From assembly GCA_020633825.1 (NCBI GenBank), contig JACKCV010000001.1, forward strand, positions 186,001-250,000: a stretch of 64,000 nucleotides of DNA, given 5' to 3'. The stretch's first letter is position 1, and each line of letters begins with the position of its first letter. The stretch is from Fibrobacteria bacterium (GTDB lineage Bacteria > Fibrobacterota > Fibrobacteria > UBA5070). The notes beneath the pieces are model-generated. The model worked only from the letters and a program-made list of their open reading frames with translations, was not told the origin of the DNA and did not search any database. A program made the position numbers and the translations under genes. This document shows, piece after piece, positions 34,738 to 43,492 of this stretch.

Positions 34738-35157
34738 TCAACGGCGGGGAGGCTCGATTCCCAGGGCGGCTTCGGCCTCGCGCAGGGCATCCTCGTATTC
34801 GGGGGTGGCGTGCAGGGGCAGGAGCTTCTGGGTGAGGAGCGTGCGCGCGGCCTCGGGATTCTCCTTGGGGCGGAGGAGGATCAGGATGGTCTGCCAGAGG
34901 GCGTCCTCGTCGGCGGGATCGATGGACAGGATCTGCTCGTACTTGAGCAGGGCGAGATCCCAGTCTTCGCTGATGGAATGGGACTGGGCCCACAGGCGCA
35001 GGGCGGCGACGCGGTGTTCGCCGGCCACCAGCAGGCGCAGACGGGCGTTGGTCTTCTCCAGGAGAACCAGGGCGCGCCTCTCCTCGCCATCGGCGATCAG
35101 GTCCATGGCGGTGCAGAGGTCGGCTTCGAGGGCGGTCAGTTCATCGGAATTCGGCAT
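34738..35157 (-). CDS. Small TPR-like cytoplasmic protein
   Basis: 139-residue acidic helical protein. A TPR-like pair is visible around WDLALLKYEQILSIDPADED and the preceding helix LRLWAQSHSISED. There is no signal peptide. It lies between the secreted protein and membrane paralogue B on the same strand with gaps of about 40-120 bases, so co-transcription with paralogue B is possible. Function unknown. Confidence 0.68.
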   Translation of the reverse strand: MPNSDELTALEADLCTAMDLIADGEERRALVLLEKTNARLRLLVAGEHRVAALRLWAQSHSISEDWDLALLKYEQILSIDPADEDALWQTILILLRPKENPEAARTLLTQKLLPLHATPEYEDALREAEAALGIEPPRR

Positions 35158-35195
35158 GTCCACCGGTGGAAAGGTACTGTCCCCTTCCCTCGGGG

Positions 35196-35909
35196 TCACC
35201 AGGAGGCGGCTCCGTCCCGCTTTTCGTCCCAGGGCCGGTACCCGTTCGCCGCGTTCCACAGGGGAACGCCCAGGAACTCCGCCAGCGTCCGGGCTTCCTC
35301 CTCCAGTCCCCCGCCGCCGTGGTCGACCACCTGGCGACGGGATGCGTCGGCGAGCACCAGGTTCAACTCGAGGCTGCTGTACGAGCGTCCCTTGTCGCCA
35401 CGGACACTTTCGGAGAGGATCTGGATCGCCTTGATGTCCGACAGGGGGCAGGCCCGGGTCGGATCGACGAGATGCGGGTTCGCGCTGGGGATCGAACCTC
35501 CGGCCCAATACCAGCCTTCGCGCTTGTCGAAGCTGGAAACGCGGGTCATGGTGCGCCAGGACCAGATGCCGATGCCGAAGAACGGCAGCGAGAACAGCAG
35601 CAGGAGGCCGTGCTTGAGTTGGAAATGCATCAGGGCGCCGGGGGCATGGATCAGGATGGCCAAGGGGATCACCCCACCCAGCAGGAAGGCCAGCGGGAAC
35701 GCGTAGCCTTGGATGGAAGGCTTGAACCGCACCAGTACCGGGGATTCCTGGTGCAGACGGTGGGTGCGGAAATTGGTGCCACCGCGCTTGAGCGGCGTCC
35801 ATTCGACGCGCGCGGCCAGGGGATCGCCGAACAGGGTCGGGTCGAACACGGATCGCCGTGCCTGGACGAGTTGGCTCAAGGATTCGCGGAGAGTGTCGAA
35901 GAGGCCCAT
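35196..35909 (-). CDS. Two-helix membrane protein, paralogue B
   Basis: 237-residue protein with the same plan as the one at 30589-31275: SVFDPTLFGDPLAARVEW near the N-terminus, TNFRTHRL, two transmembrane helices (about 75-95 and 105-125), then SSFDKREGWYWAGG and SLELNLVLADASRRQVVDHG in a C-terminal PH-like domain. The shared FDKREGWYW and ELNLVLAD blocks show common ancestry. A TTAAAT sequence nine bases before the ATG may be its -10 box. Family and role unknown. Confidence 0.72.
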   Translation of the reverse strand: MGLFDTLRESLSQLVQARRSVFDPTLFGDPLAARVEWTPLKRGGTNFRTHRLHQESPVLVRFKPSIQGYAFPLAFLLGGVIPLAILIHAPGALMHFQLKHGLLLLFSLPFFGIGIWSWRTMTRVSSFDKREGWYWAGGSIPSANPHLVDPTRACPLSDIKAIQILSESVRGDKGRSYSSLELNLVLADASRRQVVDHGGGGLEEEARTLAEFLGVPLWNAANGYRPWDEKRDGAASW

Positions 35910-35983
35910 GGGAGGAAGATTTAAGGGAGCCTCCCGGAACTGGCAACCTGCAACCCTGGCGTCCGCCGGGAGCAGGGGATGGT

Positions 35984-35989
35984 TACTCT
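35984..35989 (+). promoter_or_regulatory. Putative -10 box of the 36-kb barrel gene
   Basis: TACTCT ends seven bases before GTG 35997. This spacing supports GTG 35997 over the ATG at 35979, which would lie upstream of the transcription start. Confidence 0.35.
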
Positions 35990-35996
35990 TGCGAAG

Positions 35997-37352
35997 GTGA
36001 ACCTGCGACCACCCTCGTGCCTGCTTGCCTGCGCCGTCTCCTTGTGCGGCGCATCCGATCTCTCCGAGCCCCACCCGGCCTGGTGGGCTCCCCCGTTCCC
36101 GCGACTGGACGCCGTGATCCGGCCGGATGCGGGAATGGCCGGACAGGGCGAATCCGCGACGCCGATTTCCGACCAGGCGGTCCTGGGCGGCGCCTATACC
36201 CGTGTCCACATGCGCATCTCGCCGGGATCGGCTTCCACCGGGGACCAGGAATGGACCTATCGAGCGACCCGGTTCGGGTTGGAAACCGTGGCGGGTCTGC
36301 CCGGGGGGTGGGCGTTGGGGCTCCATGCCATCGACGACCAGATCGTGCACCACCTCGAAAAGGCGGGCGCGCGCTGGGAAATCACCGAGCCCCGCGGCGG
36401 ATTGCGCCTGGGGGGTGGGGTGAATTTCCTGGAACGCTGGTCGCCCGACCATGAATGGGTCTGGGGAGCCTCCATTTGGACGCCCTTCTTCGATCGCACC
36501 GGGGAGCGGGAAATCCAGACGGGGTTGCGCCGGGGGCGCCGGTGGCGTCTCGATGGAGCCTTCGCGACCCGAACCCTGGCCCAGGAAGCCAGGCGTGCGG
36601 ACGATCGACTGGACACCTCCTCCCTGCGCGGGGAGGAGACACGCTGGTCCGTGCGTTGGGGCGCGCAAAGCGCCGCGGGCAACACGATCCAGCTCTGGGG
36701 AGGAATGAGGATCGTGGAGGAGGGACGCCCCGAAGGGGATGATCGTTCGGTCGGCCTCGCTTCGCGCAGCACGTTCCTGGGGGCGCAGGGAACCTTCTCC
36801 CGGCGGAAATGGGTGGCGACCTGGGAGTCTCGGGTCGATCTCGGGGACGACACTCTCCGCCAAGGGGATGGGAATCCGGTGCAGGCGACCGTGCGGCACC
36901 GCCTGGGGGCCGGGGAGCTTTCCCTCGATGCGCCTTGGATGGATCGCTACCGTCCCGGGGTGGTGGTCTCCGGTGCCGTCCTGGATCTCTCCGAGGGGGA
37001 GTGCCGCGGGGAGTTTCCGCAACTTCCCTCCGGGGTGAAAGGCGATGGCGGAGGATCGCTGCAGCGTTGGGGAGTTTCGGCATTGACCCGCATCCGCACC
37101 TCCTGGGTCGACGTGGTTCCCCGCGTGGGAATCCATCATGTCGCCGCCGATGGGGAACTCCCCCAAGTGTGGACGGGTCTGTGGCCCTTGGGGGAAGGTT
37201 CCGGCTGGCTGGGCGAGTTCGGGATCGGTGTGGTCTGGAAGGGGAGCGCCGGGTCGGCCAGCTACCACCTGGGGGGAACCTCGCCCCTGGGGAGGGACGA
37301 AGGAGTCGATCCAGGATTCACCCATCGCCTGGAGATGCGCCAGGGGTTCTGA
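35997..37352 (+). CDS. Predicted outer-membrane beta-barrel protein
   Basis: About 451 residues. With the GTG start the protein opens with a compact signal peptide (NLRPPSCLLACAVSLCGAS). The remainder is a series of amphipathic strands rich in Trp, Gly and Arg, for example RRWRLDGAFATRTL and KWVATWESRVDLGDD, and the chain ends RLEMRQGF with C-terminal Phe, as in outer-membrane barrels. No specific porin or receptor family is recognised. An ATG at 35979 would add six residues but spoil the signal peptide. It is convergent with the beta-propeller gene. Confidence 0.65.
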   Translation: MNLRPPSCLLACAVSLCGASDLSEPHPAWWAPPFPRLDAVIRPDAGMAGQGESATPISDQAVLGGAYTRVHMRISPGSASTGDQEWTYRATRFGLETVAGLPGGWALGLHAIDDQIVHHLEKAGARWEITEPRGGLRLGGGVNFLERWSPDHEWVWGASIWTPFFDRTGEREIQTGLRRGRRWRLDGAFATRTLAQEARRADDRLDTSSLRGEETRWSVRWGAQSAAGNTIQLWGGMRIVEEGRPEGDDRSVGLASRSTFLGAQGTFSRRKWVATWESRVDLGDDTLRQGDGNPVQATVRHRLGAGELSLDAPWMDRYRPGVVVSGAVLDLSEGECRGEFPQLPSGVKGDGGGSLQRWGVSALTRIRTSWVDVVPRVGIHHVAADGELPQVWTGLWPLGEGSGWLGEFGIGVVWKGSAGSASYHLGGTSPLGRDEGVDPGFTHRLEMRQGF

Positions 37353-37418
37353 TCTTCGCGGGGACTCCCGCCTCGGCGGATCCGGGCGGGGGGCGGGCGG
37401 CCCCCGTCCCGGAATCTG

Positions 37419-38765
37419 TCAGGGCTGGACGGATCGCAGAAACGTCGAGGAGCCCGTCGCGGTGCGGATCTCCACGAGATGGAGGCCCGAAGGAGACGGC
37501 AGGGCGAGGACGCGATGGGAGCCGTTTCCCGCGAGGGTTGCCACGATGCGTCCATCGGGCCGGGCGATGCGCACGTCGAAGGCCTCGTGGAGGTCGCGGG
37601 GGACTTTCAGGGTCGATCCTTCCAGCACCCACCGGGAGGATTTCTCCCGGGAGGCCAGCCGAACCGGGCCACCCGTTTCGAGCAGGGTATCGATCCAGAC
37701 GGCTCCGGTGTCCCCGACCATGGCGATCAGACTTCCCTCGGTACCGAAGTCCATGGCGTCGAGGGAACGGGGAGAGCCCGGGAAGTCCGCCGAAACGGGA
37801 TTCCAGGATACCCCGTCGAAGGAGTGGAGCAGCGATCCGTTGGAAGATCGGACCGCGGCGAGGAAGCCCTTCCGGGTCGCGGTGATGCAGGTGAACGCCA
37901 GGCCCTCCTTCGGGAAGACGTGGGAAACGTCCTTCCAGACGATCCCGTCGATGGATCTCAGGATGAGAGGTTGCGGAACGCTTCGGTAGGGGTAGCTGCC
38001 TCCGACGGCGACGCAGACTCCGTTCCTGCAGGCGATGTCTTCCAGATCGACGGCGCCGGGAGTGGTCCGCAAGGTCCAGTCCTTGCCGTCGGGAGAGGTG
38101 TATACGCGGGATTCGAGGACTGCGCCTCCGGCTCCCGGGAGGCGCGATTCGCCGACGGCGACGTACTGTGCGCCATCGAAGGCCGCGCGCTTGAGGGTCT
38201 CGTTCGGCCCGAGTTCGACGGTTTTCCAGGTGGCCCCGTCGTCGGCGGAGTATTGGACCAGGCCGATCCGGGAGGTGTTCGTCCCCGCCTTGCTGCCGAC
38301 CAGGATCCACCGTCCCTTCCCGTAGGCGACGCCGTGGATGCTCCCCTCTTCCTTCCCGGCCCGGAGATTCCAGGTGCGTCCATCGGGGGAGGTCGCGATC
38401 ATCGGAAAAGCGGAGGAACCATCCTCCTTGTAGACGGAAGGGTTGCCCGCCGCCAGGAACAGGGTTCCCGAGGAAGCGATGCCGCGCAAGGAGACCGGGT
38501 CCGTGGTTCCCAGGGAAGGTTGTTCCCAGGCGTGGGCCCAGTCGCCGGTCGCATCGTCGCGCCGCCATCCCAGATCCAGGAGGAGGCTGGTGCGCGACTC
38601 GCCGACGGTGAGGAACGCTTCGCGGGAGACTCCCGGGGCGTACACGACGTCGAGCAGGAAGTCCTGGACGGGACTTGTCAGACGCATCGGCGCGTCCTCC
38701 AGGGCGAATCCGAAGGGGGCAATGGCAAGGACAGCTGCGGCGAGGCAGCGCGAGGAAACGGGCAC
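37419..38765 (-). CDS. Secreted beta-propeller protein with sorting domain
   Basis: 448-residue exported protein. After the signal peptide (ending GFALED) come repeated sialidase/BNR-like blades with Asp-box-like turns such as SPDGRTWNLRAG, SADDGATWKTVEL and SPDGKDWTLRTT, each followed by strands like GVCVAVGGSYPY. The C-terminal 70 residues (FDVRIARPDGRIVATLAG, then SGLHLVEIRTATGS) match the strand order of type IX sorting domains. It may bind surface glycans or proteins; no hydrolase residues are evident. GTG 38765 has AGGAG at good spacing and starts a clean signal peptide. Confidence 0.77.
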   Translation of the reverse strand: MPVSSRCLAAAVLAIAPFGFALEDAPMRLTSPVQDFLLDVVYAPGVSREAFLTVGESRTSLLLDLGWRRDDATGDWAHAWEQPSLGTTDPVSLRGIASSGTLFLAAGNPSVYKEDGSSAFPMIATSPDGRTWNLRAGKEEGSIHGVAYGKGRWILVGSKAGTNTSRIGLVQYSADDGATWKTVELGPNETLKRAAFDGAQYVAVGESRLPGAGGAVLESRVYTSPDGKDWTLRTTPGAVDLEDIACRNGVCVAVGGSYPYRSVPQPLILRSIDGIVWKDVSHVFPKEGLAFTCITATRKGFLAAVRSSNGSLLHSFDGVSWNPVSADFPGSPRSLDAMDFGTEGSLIAMVGDTGAVWIDTLLETGGPVRLASREKSSRWVLEGSTLKVPRDLHEAFDVRIARPDGRIVATLAGNGSHRVLALPSPSGLHLVEIRTATGSSTFLRSVQP

Positions 38766-39107
38766 GGCGGGTTCTCCTGGTTGGGTGGAACGTGGGAGGG
38801 TGCGCAGGGCGAGCGCGGTGTCGGCGAGGGAATTGCCTGAAAGACAGAATATGTATTCCCGCGGCCGGAATCCGCGCGATTCACCGGGTCGCATCATGGA
38901 GCGGGATCGGGGAGGTGGCACCAGCCCCCGGAAGGACGCGCGGGCAGGGGGCACTCCGGGGGATGTGACGGCTCCTTCCGGACTCCGGACCGGAAGGGCT
39001 CCGGAGGTGGCGCGACCTCCACATGGGGAGGGAGGGCGGATCGGTTTCGCGGCCCTTCCGACGGGTGCATCGCGCGCCATGGAGGCGTCGAGGCGGTGGT
39101 CGGCCGG
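38766..39107. other. Intergenic stretch, no gene seen
   Basis: About 340 bases upstream of the beta-propeller gene. Open frames have low-complexity Arg/Gly/Pro translations. A locally AT-rich patch near 38845-38860 may be the promoter of the minus-strand gene. Nothing else is supported. Confidence 0.45.
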
Positions 39108-39151
39108 GAGGAGGACGCGAGGAGGATGCGAGGAGGATGCGAGGAGGATGC
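39108..39151. repeat. Tandem repeat, four 11-bp units
   Basis: Four consecutive copies of GAGGAGGATGC; the first copy differs at one base (C for T). It lies in the gap between the beta-propeller gene and tRNA-Met. The unit length is not a multiple of three and there is no coding sequence across it. Confidence 0.9.
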
Positions 39152-39176
39152 GATTCCAGGGTGCCGGCCAGATGCA

Positions 39177-39213
39177 CGAAACCCCCGGCGCCTTGTGGGC
39201 ACCGGGGGTTTCG
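39177..39213 (-). terminator. Strong hairpin just after tRNA-Met
   Basis: A perfect 12-bp inverted repeat (39177-39188 with 39202-39213) begins two bases after the 3' end of the tRNA on the minus strand. The arms contain C5/G5 blocks and end with TTTCG rather than a free T run. It is probably the tRNA transcription terminator or a processing signal. Confidence 0.55.
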
Positions 39214-39215
39214 AG

Positions 39216-39289
39216 TGGCGATACACGGACTTGAACCGCGGACGCAGGGATTATGATTCCCTCGCTCTAACCAACTGAGCTATACCGCC
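39216..39289 (-). tRNA. tRNA-Met (anticodon CAT)
   Basis: A 74-base sequence folds into a full cloverleaf: 7-bp acceptor stem, D stem GCTC/GAGC, anticodon stem AGGGA/TCCCT with loop ATCATAA (anticodon CAT), 5-base variable loop, and T arm with loop TTCAAGT. The first acceptor pair is G-C and the anticodon stem lacks the GGG/CCC pairs of initiator tRNA, so it is elongator Met, or less likely the lysidine-modified Ile tRNA. The 3' CCA is not encoded. Confidence 0.95.
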
Positions 39290-39469
39290 GTAGACGGGTG
39301 AATATACACACGATCCCGTCTGGTTGTCACCGGGGAAGACGCCGGAGCGGACCCGGAAAGGTTCGGATTTCCCGACCCCGGGATCGCCAAGAACCGGGTG
39401 GAGGAATCCGGCCCGGATGCAAACGAGGAATCGGGCGCGTCGGGGAGCCTCCCGACGATCCCGATTCGA

Positions 39470-39500
39470 CCACGTTCCCCGGACGCGCCGGGGAACGTGG
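39470..39500. other. Perfect 13-bp stem-loop
   Basis: A 13-bp inverted repeat (39470-39482 with 39488-39500) has a 5-base loop, located between the porin gene and tRNA-Met. A weaker hairpin (39440-39457) lies beside it. No T run follows on either strand. It may terminate the porin transcript or be the stem of a small RNA. Confidence 0.5.
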
Positions 39501-39573
39501 CGGGAGGGGGCTTCCCCGTGTAGAAGCCGTCCTCCCAGGTGGCCGCGGCGCGTGCCGCGACCAGCCGCAAGGT

Positions 39574-40557
39574 TCAGAGCAGGCTCCAGCTGCCTTTGAT
39601 GCCCAGGAAGACCTGGGAGTCGAAGGTGGAGGAACCCTTTTCCGGAGAGACGTTCTTTCCGGTGTAGGCCGCGTGGATGCGGAAGTCCTGGTCGGCGAAG
39701 GGGAAGTAGGCCACCGCGGGAGCGAACCCGATCGTCTTCCCGGTGCTTTCGCCGTCGAGGGAATGCATGTCGTAGATGCCCTTCAACTCCAGACCGAGGG
39801 CGTCCTGTCGGTAGCGGAGCGTGCCGGCAAGGGACACCAGCTCCTTCTGGGACTTGGCCTCCACGCTGTTGTCGGTGACGTATTGGAGATCCAGCTCGCC
39901 ACCCACCGGGGCAGGGGCGAGCTTGAGTCCGGCAGCGGCGACCAGAAGGCCCTCCCCCCAGCCCGTGACGGGAGTCATCGAGTAGGAGAGGAGAGGTTGG
40001 ACGGGGCCGACCTTGCCCTGGTAGGCGACCACGTAGTTGTAGAATCGGGGGGAGCCGTCGCCGTAGGTGGTGCCCGAGTTGGCCAGGACCAGATGGATCT
40101 TCTGGTCGGCGACGGTCAGGGTGGGGTTCAGCCCGACGTTGTTGGTCCGCACCGACGCGTCGACTCCGGAATACAGGAAGACGTCGGAGCTGGAATTGTC
40201 GATCTCCCAGCCGCCCTGGTAGGTCCAGATCTTGCCGAATCGCACCGACAGGAGGTCGGTCAGCTTCTGGTCGACGAAGGCGTAGTTGGCGAAATCGGAA
40301 GCACCCATGAGCTTGTCCTTGGCCGCGGACTTGTCGAGGCGGATGCGCAGGCGGTACTTGGTGTTCTCGGCGAGCTTGCCCTTGAAGTCCACCCGCAGAT
40401 AGGCGATGTCGAACTGGTTGGTGCCGTGCTCGGAATTCTTCTCGTCGGGGATCGATGCCTTCATGTCGGTCCGGTCCACGATCTTGATGGTGTTGTCGGC
40501 CTGGACGGCGCCCGCGGCCAGCACAAGCGCGGTGATTCCTACGGTGCATCGGTTCAT
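39574..40557 (-). CDS. Porin-like outer-membrane protein
   Basis: 327-residue exported barrel protein. Signal peptide ends near GAVQA; the mature start DNTIKIVDRTDMKASI is followed by about 14-16 amphipathic strands (for instance YRLRIRLDKSA, SVRFGKIWTYQGGWEI, DFRIHAAYTG). This plan resembles phosphate-selective porin O/P-type proteins, and the chain ends in alternating hydrophobic residues (GIKGSWSLL). AGGA stands seven bases before the ATG. It probably lets small solutes across the outer membrane; selectivity cannot be told. Confidence 0.75.
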   Translation of the reverse strand: MNRCTVGITALVLAAGAVQADNTIKIVDRTDMKASIPDEKNSEHGTNQFDIAYLRVDFKGKLAENTKYRLRIRLDKSAAKDKLMGASDFANYAFVDQKLTDLLSVRFGKIWTYQGGWEIDNSSSDVFLYSGVDASVRTNNVGLNPTLTVADQKIHLVLANSGTTYGDGSPRFYNYVVAYQGKVGPVQPLLSYSMTPVTGWGEGLLVAAAGLKLAPAPVGGELDLQYVTDNSVEAKSQKELVSLAGTLRYRQDALGLELKGIYDMHSLDGESTGKTIGFAPAVAYFPFADQDFRIHAAYTGKNVSPEKGSSTFDSQVFLGIKGSWSLL

Positions 40558-40743
40558 TCGTGATTCCTCGTTGGGTTCGGGAAAGCCGCTCGGATGTCTT
40601 CCGACGCCACGAAAGGTCGACCACGCGTGTTTCGTGCGTGTTGAGCACCGGACAAGGCGGGGTTTCGCCGGCATCGAAATCCCGGAAACACCGGGGAACG
40701 TTGCAGGGGGGGAGGCGGGGGGCCCCGGGGTGGGGGGACGAAA

Positions 40744-40777
40744 AAGGCCGGATCCCCTGGGAAGGGAATCCGGCCTT
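40744..40777 (-). terminator. Rho-independent terminator of tex
   Basis: On the minus strand a 10-bp perfect stem (40768-40777 with 40744-40753), extended by further pairs, is followed by T residues. It lies about 40 bases after the tex stop. Confidence 0.8.
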
Positions 40778-40819
40778 GTCGAAAACCGGTTCGGGAAGCG
40801 ATGCTCCCCGGCGGGAGGT

Positions 40820-43492
40820 TCAGCGACCGCCGCGCATCAGGGACTTGAGGGAGATGCTCAGCTTCACGTTGTTCTGCTTCTTCTCCGCGGTTCCGCCGAA
40901 TTTCTCCATCAGGCCCTCGAGGGTCGCGGGTTGGCGGGGGCCGCGATCCTGCTGGGGACGGTCGATCCACTCGCGTGGTCCGCGGTCCTCGCGAGGTCCG
41001 CGATCGGGACGTCCTTCGCCACGGGGACGGTCGCCACGCGGGCCTCCGAATCCGCCGCCCTGGCCGGGACGACCCTGGTCGCGGCGGGAGGGATCGAAGT
41101 TGCCGGGTCCGCGACCTTCGCCGCGTGGTCCGCGATCGCCTTCCGGCCGAGGTCCGCGACCTTCGCCGCGAGGTCCACGATCCCCTTCGGGACGGGGCCC
41201 GCGACCTTCGCCGCGAGGCCCGCGATCGCCCTCGGGACGTGGGCCGCGCTGGCCCATCGGACGCCCTTCGCCGCGAGGCTCGCGGGGTTGGCGCTGTTCG
41301 CGGGGGGTGGTGCTCGACTGGCGCGCTTCGAGGGCGGCCTCCATGGAGCTCTTCATGGTCAGGGCGATGCGCTTCTGGTGGACATCGGCCTCCAGGACGC
41401 GGACCTTGACGACCTGGCCCACCGACAGGACTTCCTTGGCGTCCTTGACGAAGCGGTCGGAGATCTGGGAGATGTGCACCAGACCGTCCTGGTGGACGCC
41501 GATGTCGATGAAGGCACCGAAGTTCGTGACGTTGGTGACCACGCCTTCGAGTTCCAGGCCCACCTGGAGATCGGAGATCTTGTTGACCTTCTCGTTGAAG
41601 CTCGCGTAGACGAATTCGGCGCGCGGATCGCGGGCCGGCTTCTCGAGCTCGGAGAGAATGTCCTTGAGCGTGGGCAGACCCACTTCCTCGGACACGTACT
41701 TGGCGACATCGATCTGACGGATCTTCTCGACATTGCCGAGGAGGTCGCCGACCGACACGCCCAGATCGGCGGCGATGGTCTCGACCAGGGCGTAGCGCTC
41801 GGGGTGCACGGCGGACTTGTCGAGGGGGTTCTCGGCTTCGGCCAGGCGGAGGAAGCCCGCGGCCTGTTCGAAGGTCTTGGGGCCGAAGCCCTTGACCTTG
41901 CGGAGGTCCTCGCGGCTCTTGAAGGCGCCCTCCTTGTCGCGCTGCTGCACGATCTCCTTGGCGGTGTTCTTGGTGATGCCCGACACGTAGGAGAGAAGCG
42001 CCTCGGATGCCTGGTTCAGGTTCACGCCGACCTGGTTCACGCAGCTCTCGACGACCTCTTCGAGGTTCTTCTTGAGTTCGCCCTGGTTGACGTCGTGCTG
42101 GTACTGGCCCACCCCGATGCTCTTGGGGTCGATCTTGACCAGTTCGGCCAGGGGATCCTGGAGGCGGCGCGCGATGGAGATGGCGCCGCGGATGGTGACG
42201 TCGAGCTCGGGGAATTCCTTCACCGCGTAGGGGGAGGCGGAATACACCGAAGCGCCGGCTTCGGAGACCATCACGATGTGGGGGCGCCCTTCCTCCTCGG
42301 GGATCTCCTTGATCACCTTGCGCAGGAAGGCTTCCATCTCGCGGCCGCCCGTGCCGTTGCCCACGGCGACGAGCATGGGCTTGTGGCGCTTGCACAAGGC
42401 CAGGAACACGAGGGTCGCCTCGTCGAACTGGTTGGCGGGCTCCAGGGCGTGCACGGTCGCGTACTCGAGGAACTTGCCGGTCTCGTCGACGACGGCCAGT
42501 TTCTGTCCGGTGCGGAACCCGGGGTCGACGCCGATCACCGCCTTGGCACCCGCCGGCGGATACATGAGGAGGTCGCCGAGGTTCTTGCCGAACACCTTGT
42601 AGGCCTCGGCTTCGGCCTGCTCCTTGAGGGTCAGGCGGACGTCGGTCTCGATGGAGGGGGCCAGGAGGCGTTCGTAGGCGTCGCGGGCCGTGGCGGCCAG
42701 CGCCATGCCGATCATGGTGGTCGGGGCCAGCACGAGCTTGGAGGCCACGAAGCCGACGGCCTGCTCGACATCGACCTCGATGGTGGAGCGCAGGACGTCT
42801 TCCTTCTCGCCGCGCCGGATGGCGAGGATGCGGTGCGAGGGAAGGGTGTCGACCTTCTCGCGGAAGTCGTAGTACATCTCGAACTTCGAGCGCTTGCCGA
42901 CGTGCTCCTTGCGGGCTTCGGTGCGCATCACGCCGGTCTTCTCGGCCTGGGCGCGCAGCCACTGGCGGATCTCCGGCGTCTCGGAGAGCTCTTCGGCGAG
43001 GATGTCGCAGGCCATGCGCACGGCGGTGGCCACGTCGGGAACGCCCTTCTCCTCGGAGACGAACTCCGGGGCCAGCTCCTCGGGGGTCTTGCTCGATCCC
43101 TGCTCGACCACGAGCATGCGTGCCAGGGGTTCGAGCCCGGCCTCGCGGGCGATGGTGGCCCGGGTGCGGCGCTTGGGCTTGTAGGGGAGGTAGATGTCCT
43201 CCAGCTCGTTCTTCTGCTGGCAGGCCTCGATGGCGGCGCGCAGTTCGGGCGTGAGCTTGCCCTGTTCCTCGATGGACTTGAGGATCGCGGCACGGCGGTC
43301 GTCGAGTTCCTTGAGGTAGGTGAAGCGGTGGTCCAATTCGCGCAAAACCGTTTCGTCCATCTCCCCCGTCCGCTCCTTACGGTAGCGGGCGATGAAGGGG
43401 ATCGTAGCGCCTTCCGAAAGAAGGGCGAGGGTGTTGGCGACCTGCCAGACCTGCAGGTTCAATTCCTTCGCGATGAGCGCGGCGTAATCCAT
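40820..43492 (-). CDS. tex: Tex-type RNA-binding transcription accessory protein
   Basis: 890-residue Tex/Spt6-like protein. It has the N-terminal helical Tex domain (1-200), the YqgF-like RNase-H fold (AVIGVDPGFRTG), the double helix-hairpin-helix region (ALLSYVSGITKNTAKEIV), and a C-terminal S1 domain (LEGVVTNVTNFGAFIDIGVHQ), in normal order up to about residue 735. It then continues with about 150 residues rich in Arg, Gly, Pro and Glu, far longer than in E. coli Tex (773 residues), including three perfect 15-residue repeats. The tail ends in a conserved-looking helix (LKSLMRGGR). GGAG precedes the ATG at 43492. Tex binds RNA and affects transcription; the long basic tail probably adds RNA contacts. 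Confidence 0.94.
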   Translation of the reverse strand: MDYAALIAKELNLQVWQVANTLALLSEGATIPFIARYRKERTGEMDETVLRELDHRFTYLKELDDRRAAILKSIEEQGKLTPELRAAIEACQQKNELEDIYLPYKPKRRTRATIAREAGLEPLARMLVVEQGSSKTPEELAPEFVSEEKGVPDVATAVRMACDILAEELSETPEIRQWLRAQAEKTGVMRTEARKEHVGKRSKFEMYYDFREKVDTLPSHRILAIRRGEKEDVLRSTIEVDVEQAVGFVASKLVLAPTTMIGMALAATARDAYERLLAPSIETDVRLTLKEQAEAEAYKVFGKNLGDLLMYPPAGAKAVIGVDPGFRTGQKLAVVDETGKFLEYATVHALEPANQFDEATLVFLALCKRHKPMLVAVGNGTGGREMEAFLRKVIKEIPEEEGRPHIVMVSEAGASVYSASPYAVKEFPELDVTIRGAISIARRLQDPLAELVKIDPKSIGVGQYQHDVNQGELKKNLEEVVESCVNQVGVNLNQASEALLSYVSGITKNTAKEIVQQRDKEGAFKSREDLRKVKGFGPKTFEQAAGFLRLAEAENPLDKSAVHPERYALVETIAADLGVSVGDLLGNVEKIRQIDVAKYVSEEVGLPTLKDILSELEKPARDPRAEFVYASFNEKVNKISDLQVGLELEGVVTNVTNFGAFIDIGVHQDGLVHISQISDRFVKDAKEVLSVGQVVKVRVLEADVHQKRIALTMKSSMEAALEARQSSTTPREQRQPREPRGEGRPMGQRGPRPEGDRGPRGEGRGPRPEGDRGPRGEGRGPRPEGDRGPRGEGRGPGNFDPSRRDQGRPGQGGGFGGPRGDRPRGEGRPDRGPREDRGPREWIDRPQQDRGPRQPATLEGLMEKFGGTAEKKQNNVKLSISLKSLMRGGR
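41114..41248 (-). repeat. Tandem repeat in tex encoding 15-residue units
   Basis: Three consecutive 45-base units, each encoding RGPRPEGDRGPRGEG, in the part of tex after the S1 domain. The protein repeats are identical (residues about 749-793). Copy number could change by recombination without breaking the frame. Confidence 0.85.

Noticed and set aside
39108..39151. Tandem 11-bp units as a CRISPR array
   Set aside because: Units are directly adjacent with no spacers, and no cas genes are present.
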